In this document: positions 7,144-9,831 of the stretch, one piece after another
How positions within the stretch are numbered: position 1 is the stretch's first letter
Layout of the letters: each line of letters begins with the position of its first letter
Source: Phycisphaerales bacterium
GTDB lineage: Bacteria; Planctomycetota; Phycisphaerae; Phycisphaerales; SM1A02
Direction of reading: 5' to 3'
Assembly (NCBI GenBank): GCA_007125255.1
Contig: SLDM01000448.1
Location: 1 to 9,831, forward strand
Length of the DNA: 9,831 bases
Notes under the pieces: model-generated
Seen by the model: only the letters and a program-made list of their open reading frames with translations
Told to the model about the DNA's origin: nothing
The model's database searches: none
Made by a program: the position numbers and the translations under genes

Positions 7144-8973
7144 TCAACGGGCCCCCACCGCCGCGGTCTCTTCCTCGGGATACAGCTGGATCGCCTCGAC
7201 CCACGAGGTCATCGCGGTTCGGCAGGCACTGCGCTCCGCCGGCAGAACAAGCGGCCGGCCGCGGGCATCGAGAATCAACCCGACCGTGCCGCCTCGGACC
7301 TGGGTTTCGACTCGCTTCTTCGGCCCCTGGCCGAGGTCAAAGCCGCGCATCGGCGTCAGTGAGACCATCGCCGTCTCCCCCTCACCCAGCGGCAGCAGCT
7401 TGATCTCGCCGTAGTGCATCACGCCCGACTCGTTGAGGGTCTCGCCCTTGAACTCGTATTCGAAACAGGGCTTGCCGGGCTTGCCCTGCCCCCTCGGCGC
7501 AATGCAGGTGCCGAGGTTGATCAGGCAATCCCGTTCGAACACCTCCACCGCCGCCTGGGTATGGACTTCCGCGAGCACCCCGAGATGCGGCATCATGAAG
7601 ATCGAGTCCTTCGCCAGCCGCGTCACGCCCTCCGGCTCGAACGCGTCGATCAGCATCATCGCCGTCTGGTGCATGCGGGGTGCGTGGCTGAGCACACCGC
7701 CGGAAGCGACCAGCAGGTCGAGCTTCATGTTGTTCACGATCGTCTGCCCGCCGACTTCCTGGCTGAAGGTATCGCCGACGGTGCGCTGCTGCTGCACCCC
7801 CTTGAGGGTGGTCGCGAACTCCTTGTGCTGAATGTACGCCAGCCGGAGCGCTTCGCGCGAGACCGCCTGTTCGAAGACGAGCGCCTCGCGGGTCTGCGGG
7901 ATCGTCGTCGGACGGATCATCTTGTTCTTGACGCGGTTGCGCAGCTCCCGTTCATCCATGTCGAAATGCACCCAGCGGAGCACGTTCTCCATGCCCGCTT
8001 CGGCGCAGACGTTCGAAATGGAGTAGCTCATGCCGAGGTTCGCGCTGACGGTGCGGTTGAACACGCCGTCAAAGACGCTGAACATGTCGGTGGTCGCCCC
8101 GCCGATATCGACGCCGACGACGTTGATGTTCTGATCGGTGGCGATGCGCTGGAGGATGTTGCCGACCGCCCCGGGCGTGGGCATGATCGGGGCGTGCGTC
8201 CAGGTCATGAGCTTGTCGTACCCCGGCGCGTGGGCCATGACGTGTTCGAGAAAGAGATCATGAATCGCATCGCGGGCCGGGCCGAGATTCTCCCGCTCCA
8301 GCACCGGCCGCAGATTGTCCACGATCGTCAGATCGATCGATTCGTCGAAGACTTCCTGGATCAGCGGCGCGGCTTCCTTGTTGCCGGCGTAGATGAGCGG
8401 CATGGTGTACTTGCTGCCGAAGCGCGGCTGGGGTTTGGCCGGCGCGATCAGTTCCGCCAGCTGCACCACGTGCGCCTCGGTGCCGCCATCGACGCCGCCG
8501 GAGAGCAGGATCATGTCCGGCCTGAGCTCGCGAATGCGCTGAATCTGCTCGTGCGGCTTGCGCCTGTCGTTGGAGGCGATCGTGTCCATGACGATCGCGC
8601 CCGCCCCGAGCGCAGCCCGCTTCGCGCTGGCGGCGGTCATTTCCTTGACCACTCCGGCGACCATCATCTGCAAGCCGCCGCCGGCGGAAGAGGTGGAGAT
8701 GTAGATGTCGCTGCCCACGTCACCCTGGGCCGGGTGAAGAAGCTTTCCGTTCTCGTCGACGAGCTTGAGCCCGGCGAGTTCCTGCACCTCCGTCACCGCG
8801 TTCGTCACGCCGATCGTCACGTCGGCAAAGGGCTCCTCGACGGTCGTCGGCGCCTCACCGCGATGCGTCTGCCGGTAGACCCCATCGACCTTCTGAATGA
8901 GAATCGCCTTCGTGGTCGTCGAGCCGCAGTCGGTCGCGAGGATGACGTTGATTTTGTCGGGGTCGATGGTCAT
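7144..8973 (-). CDS. GlmL/MutL-family ASKHA ATPase, long form
   Basis: 609 residues from an ATG with no evident Shine-Dalgarno site. ASKHA (actin/Hsp70/sugar kinase-like) nucleotide-binding motifs are clear: phosphate-1 DCGSTTTK at 15-22, phosphate-2 VVGVDIGGATTDMFSV at 285-300, and an adenosine-type motif LLVASGGVLSHAP at 420-432. A conserved block SGGVDGGTEAHV at 158-169 also fits GlmL. In clostridial glutamate fermentation MutL lies between the mutase subunits and is thought to act as a reactivating chaperone of the B12 enzyme. Those proteins are, from memory, about 460 residues; here residues about 475-609 form an extra beta-rich part (GEIKLLPLGEGETAMVSLTP, FDLGQGPKKR, VGLILDARGRPLVLP). 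No mutase subunit is encoded nearby, so I assign family only, not glutamate mutase function. It precedes the membrane-complex genes by 160 bases. Confidence 0.9.
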   Translation of the reverse strand: MTIDPDKINVILATDCGSTTTKAILIQKVDGVYRQTHRGEAPTTVEEPFADVTIGVTNAVTEVQELAGLKLVDENGKLLHPAQGDVGSDIYISTSSAGGGLQMMVAGVVKEMTAASAKRAALGAGAIVMDTIASNDRRKPHEQIQRIRELRPDMILLSGGVDGGTEAHVVQLAELIAPAKPQPRFGSKYTMPLIYAGNKEAAPLIQEVFDESIDLTIVDNLRPVLERENLGPARDAIHDLFLEHVMAHAPGYDKLMTWTHAPIMPTPGAVGNILQRIATDQNINVVGVDIGGATTDMFSVFDGVFNRTVSANLGMSYSISNVCAEAGMENVLRWVHFDMDERELRNRVKNKMIRPTTIPQTREALVFEQAVSREALRLAYIQHKEFATTLKGVQQQRTVGDTFSQEVGGQTIVNNMKLDLLVASGGVLSHAPRMHQTAMMLIDAFEPEGVTRLAKDSIFMMPHLGVLAEVHTQAAVEVFERDCLINLGTCIAPRGQGKPGKPCFEYEFKGETLNESGVMHYGEIKLLPLGEGETAMVSLTPMRGFDLGQGPKKRVETQVRGGTVGLILDARGRPLVLPAERSACRTAMTSWVEAIQLYPEEETAAVGAR

Positions 8974-9020
8974 GCGAGGCGGGGCGTGGAGCGTCAGGAA
9001 TCAGGAGTCGATCAAGAAGG

Positions 9021-9044
9021 GGCGGACCATCCGGGATGGACGCC
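9021..9044 (-). other. Imperfect stem-loop between the 146-aa gene and the GlmL-like gene
   Basis: GGCG and CGCC, then CCATC and GATGG, can pair around a CGG loop, with a small internal loop of GA against A. It lies 48 bases before the ATG of the GlmL-like gene. After it, on the minus strand, comes CCCCTTCTTG, too poor in T for a typical intrinsic terminator. It could be an attenuator, a processing site or chance. Confidence 0.25.
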
Positions 9045-9064
9045 TACGGGGCGGCCGACCGGAA

Positions 9065-9505
9065 TCACCCACCATCACCATCACGCAGGCGCGGTGTTCG
9101 TTCATCCTCAGAGTTGCTGATCTCGTCGTCTTTCGGCGACTGATCCGATGTCGCGCTGATTTCCTCAAAGTGCTCCACGCGTTGCCGAATATACGGTAGT
9201 GCGCCGCGATGTTCGAGCATGCGGGCAAACTCGGCGTAGGACTCCGGGCTCAGGCCGCGCGGCAGGAACGGCGCGAAGGTCCACAGGAGCGTGGAGGCCA
9301 CCGGCCGGAAGAACTGCATCGTCTGGGAGGTGAGATAGTTGTACGGCTGGCTGACATCGAGCATGAGGCTCACCGGCGTGGTCATACCGCGACGGGCGAT
9401 GCGCCGGGCCAGACCGTCGACGATGCGCCGCTGCACCTCGTTCGGCGTGAACGCGTCGGGGTCATCCACCGCGAAGGCGTGCTGCATCGACTCGCGCCAG
9501 CCCAT
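9065..9505 (-). CDS. Small soluble protein of unknown function
   Basis: 146 residues. I take the ATG at 9505, which overlaps the previous stop as TGATG and has AAAGGAGT seven bases upstream; the open frame runs further left on that strand but only under the preceding gene. Residues 22-115 appear folded and helical, with GLARRIARRGMTTPVSLMLD, then QPYNYLTSQTMQFFRPVAST and YAEFARMLEHRGALPYIRQR. This layout (arginine-rich helix, G-x-T-x-P, a hydrophobic stretch, then 'FA.LLE.R....I...E') reminds me of short uncharacterised proteins found in other bacteria, but I cannot name a family. The hydrophobic part at 60-82 is too short and interrupted to call a membrane helix. The tail after 116 is acidic and probably disordered. 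Located between the PH-like gene and the GlmL-like gene, hence possibly part of the same operon. Confidence 0.75.
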   Translation of the reverse strand: MGWRESMQHAFAVDDPDAFTPNEVQRRIVDGLARRIARRGMTTPVSLMLDVSQPYNYLTSQTMQFFRPVASTLLWTFAPFLPRGLSPESYAEFARMLEHRGALPYIRQRVEHFEEISATSDQSPKDDEISNSEDERTPRLRDGDGG

Positions 9506-9831
9506 CACTCGGACTCCTTTCGCGGTGCGCTCTTCGAGGAAGCACGAGCCGCCAGTTCCTTCGACGGACTCATCCGCGCCAGACGCCGGTTGATTTCGTC
9601 GATCGCCTCCGTCCGGCACGTGCCGAAGAGCAGGTGCATGCCGCGATGGGCATCGAGACGCGAAGGGACCGCACGGGTGGACAGGTAGCCGCCATCGTCA
9701 TCGTGCGCGAATCGCCGAACTTCACGCCACTGGCAGCGCCGGGTCCGCAAGGGGGAGCGGGCGGTGATGCCCTCATCATCCAGCTCGAAGATGCTGGGCA
9801 GGAAGAAGCGGTTCAGCGCGACGACGAGGAC
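9505..9831 (-). CDS. Partial protein, C-terminal part, possible membrane-linked PH-like domain
   Basis: The frame is open from the window edge to a TGA at 9505-9507, giving the last 108 residues of a protein whose start lies to the right. It begins with a hydrophobic stretch (VLVVALNRFFLPSIF) that may be the end of a membrane helix. Next come short beta strands: FELDDEGITARSPLRTRRCQ, WREVRRFAHDDDGGYLST, and RLDAHRGMHLLFG. The order 'E-L-D-x-x-G-I ... R ... W-x-E-V-R-R' resembles bacterial PH-like domains of the YdbS/bPH2 kind, which follow one or two membrane helices. A helix (EAIDEINRRLARM) and a basic tail end the protein. The next gene starts in its stop codon (TGATG), so the two are translationally coupled. 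The assignment to a PH-like fold is a judgement by eye. Confidence 0.6.
   Translation of the reverse strand, partial: VLVVALNRFFLPSIFELDDEGITARSPLRTRRCQWREVRRFAHDDDGGYLSTRAVPSRLDAHRGMHLLFGTCRTEAIDEINRRLARMSPSKELAARASSKSAPRKESE
9513..9520 (-). promoter_or_regulatory. Ribosome binding site for the 146-aa gene
   Basis: AAAGGAGT on the minus strand, seven bases before the ATG at 9505 and inside the last codons of the preceding gene. It decides against the longer reading frame that begins at 9619. Confidence 0.7.

Noticed and set aside
7144..8973. DNA mismatch-repair MutL
   Set aside because: The motifs are those of the ASKHA GlmL family; the GHKL ATPase motifs of mismatch-repair MutL are absent. 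The shared name is coincidental.
9065..9086. A run of CAC/CAT codons on the plus strand resembling a polyhistidine tag
   Set aside because: It is the complement of the natural C-terminal RDGDGG codons of the 146-aa gene and is not in a supported plus-strand gene; no vector sequence is seen.
7414..9120. A 568-codon open frame on the plus strand opposite the GlmL-like gene
   Set aside because: It is antisense to a gene with clear ASKHA motifs, its translation is full of His, Arg and Asp with no family signature, and such shadows are common in GC-rich DNA.
9506..9619. Longer version of the 146-aa protein starting at 9619
   Set aside because: The extra 38 residues lie under the preceding gene, are of low-complexity composition, and the ATG at 9505 has a clear SD and a TGATG junction.

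Overview
The window is GC-rich bacterial DNA, densely coded, with genes on both strands and no RNA genes, CRISPR array, integrase or transposase that I can recognise. The lineage cannot be fixed from the sequence. The high GC, the SNF2/SWIM pair and a degenerate octamer repeat of the 'aggcacga' type in an intergenic gap remind me of Planctomycetota and related environmental phyla, but this is only a weak inference.

Left part (1-1392, plus strand): the end of a SNF2-family helicase and, overlapping it by 4 bases through a TTG start, a SWIM zinc-finger protein. This pairing is also known elsewhere, for example in Bacillus. It runs towards the next unit, and the gap between the two convergent units holds the octamer repeat.

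Right part (1506-9831, minus strand, read from right to left): a leftward cluster of eight genes. In order of transcription they are a partial protein resembling a membrane-linked PH-like domain; a 146-aa soluble unknown; a GlmL/MutL-family ASKHA ATPase of 609 aa; a 375-aa protein with a probable barrel-sandwich N-terminus and a KOW-like C-terminus; a secreted/anchored fibronectin-III-like protein with a DUF6754-like cytoplasmic region; a six-helix membrane protein; a bitopic protein with a large extracytoplasmic domain; and a seven-helix membrane protein. The last four are chained by start/stop overlaps or a 24-base gap, and the 480-aa gene overlaps the stop of the 375-aa gene, so these five probably form one translationally coupled unit. 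The GlmL-like gene lies 160 bases upstream of them.

The main point of interest is this cluster. A GlmL-type ATPase is normally seen with coenzyme-B12-dependent mutases such as glutamate mutase, yet no mutase subunit is present here. It sits beside what looks like an uncharacterised multi-subunit envelope complex of four integral membrane proteins and one soluble barrel-sandwich/KOW protein. The 379-aa bitopic subunit also carries a segment that reads like a Cro/CI helix-turn-helix on the side of the membrane predicted to face outwards. The function of the complex is unknown to me; the roles suggested below are inference.
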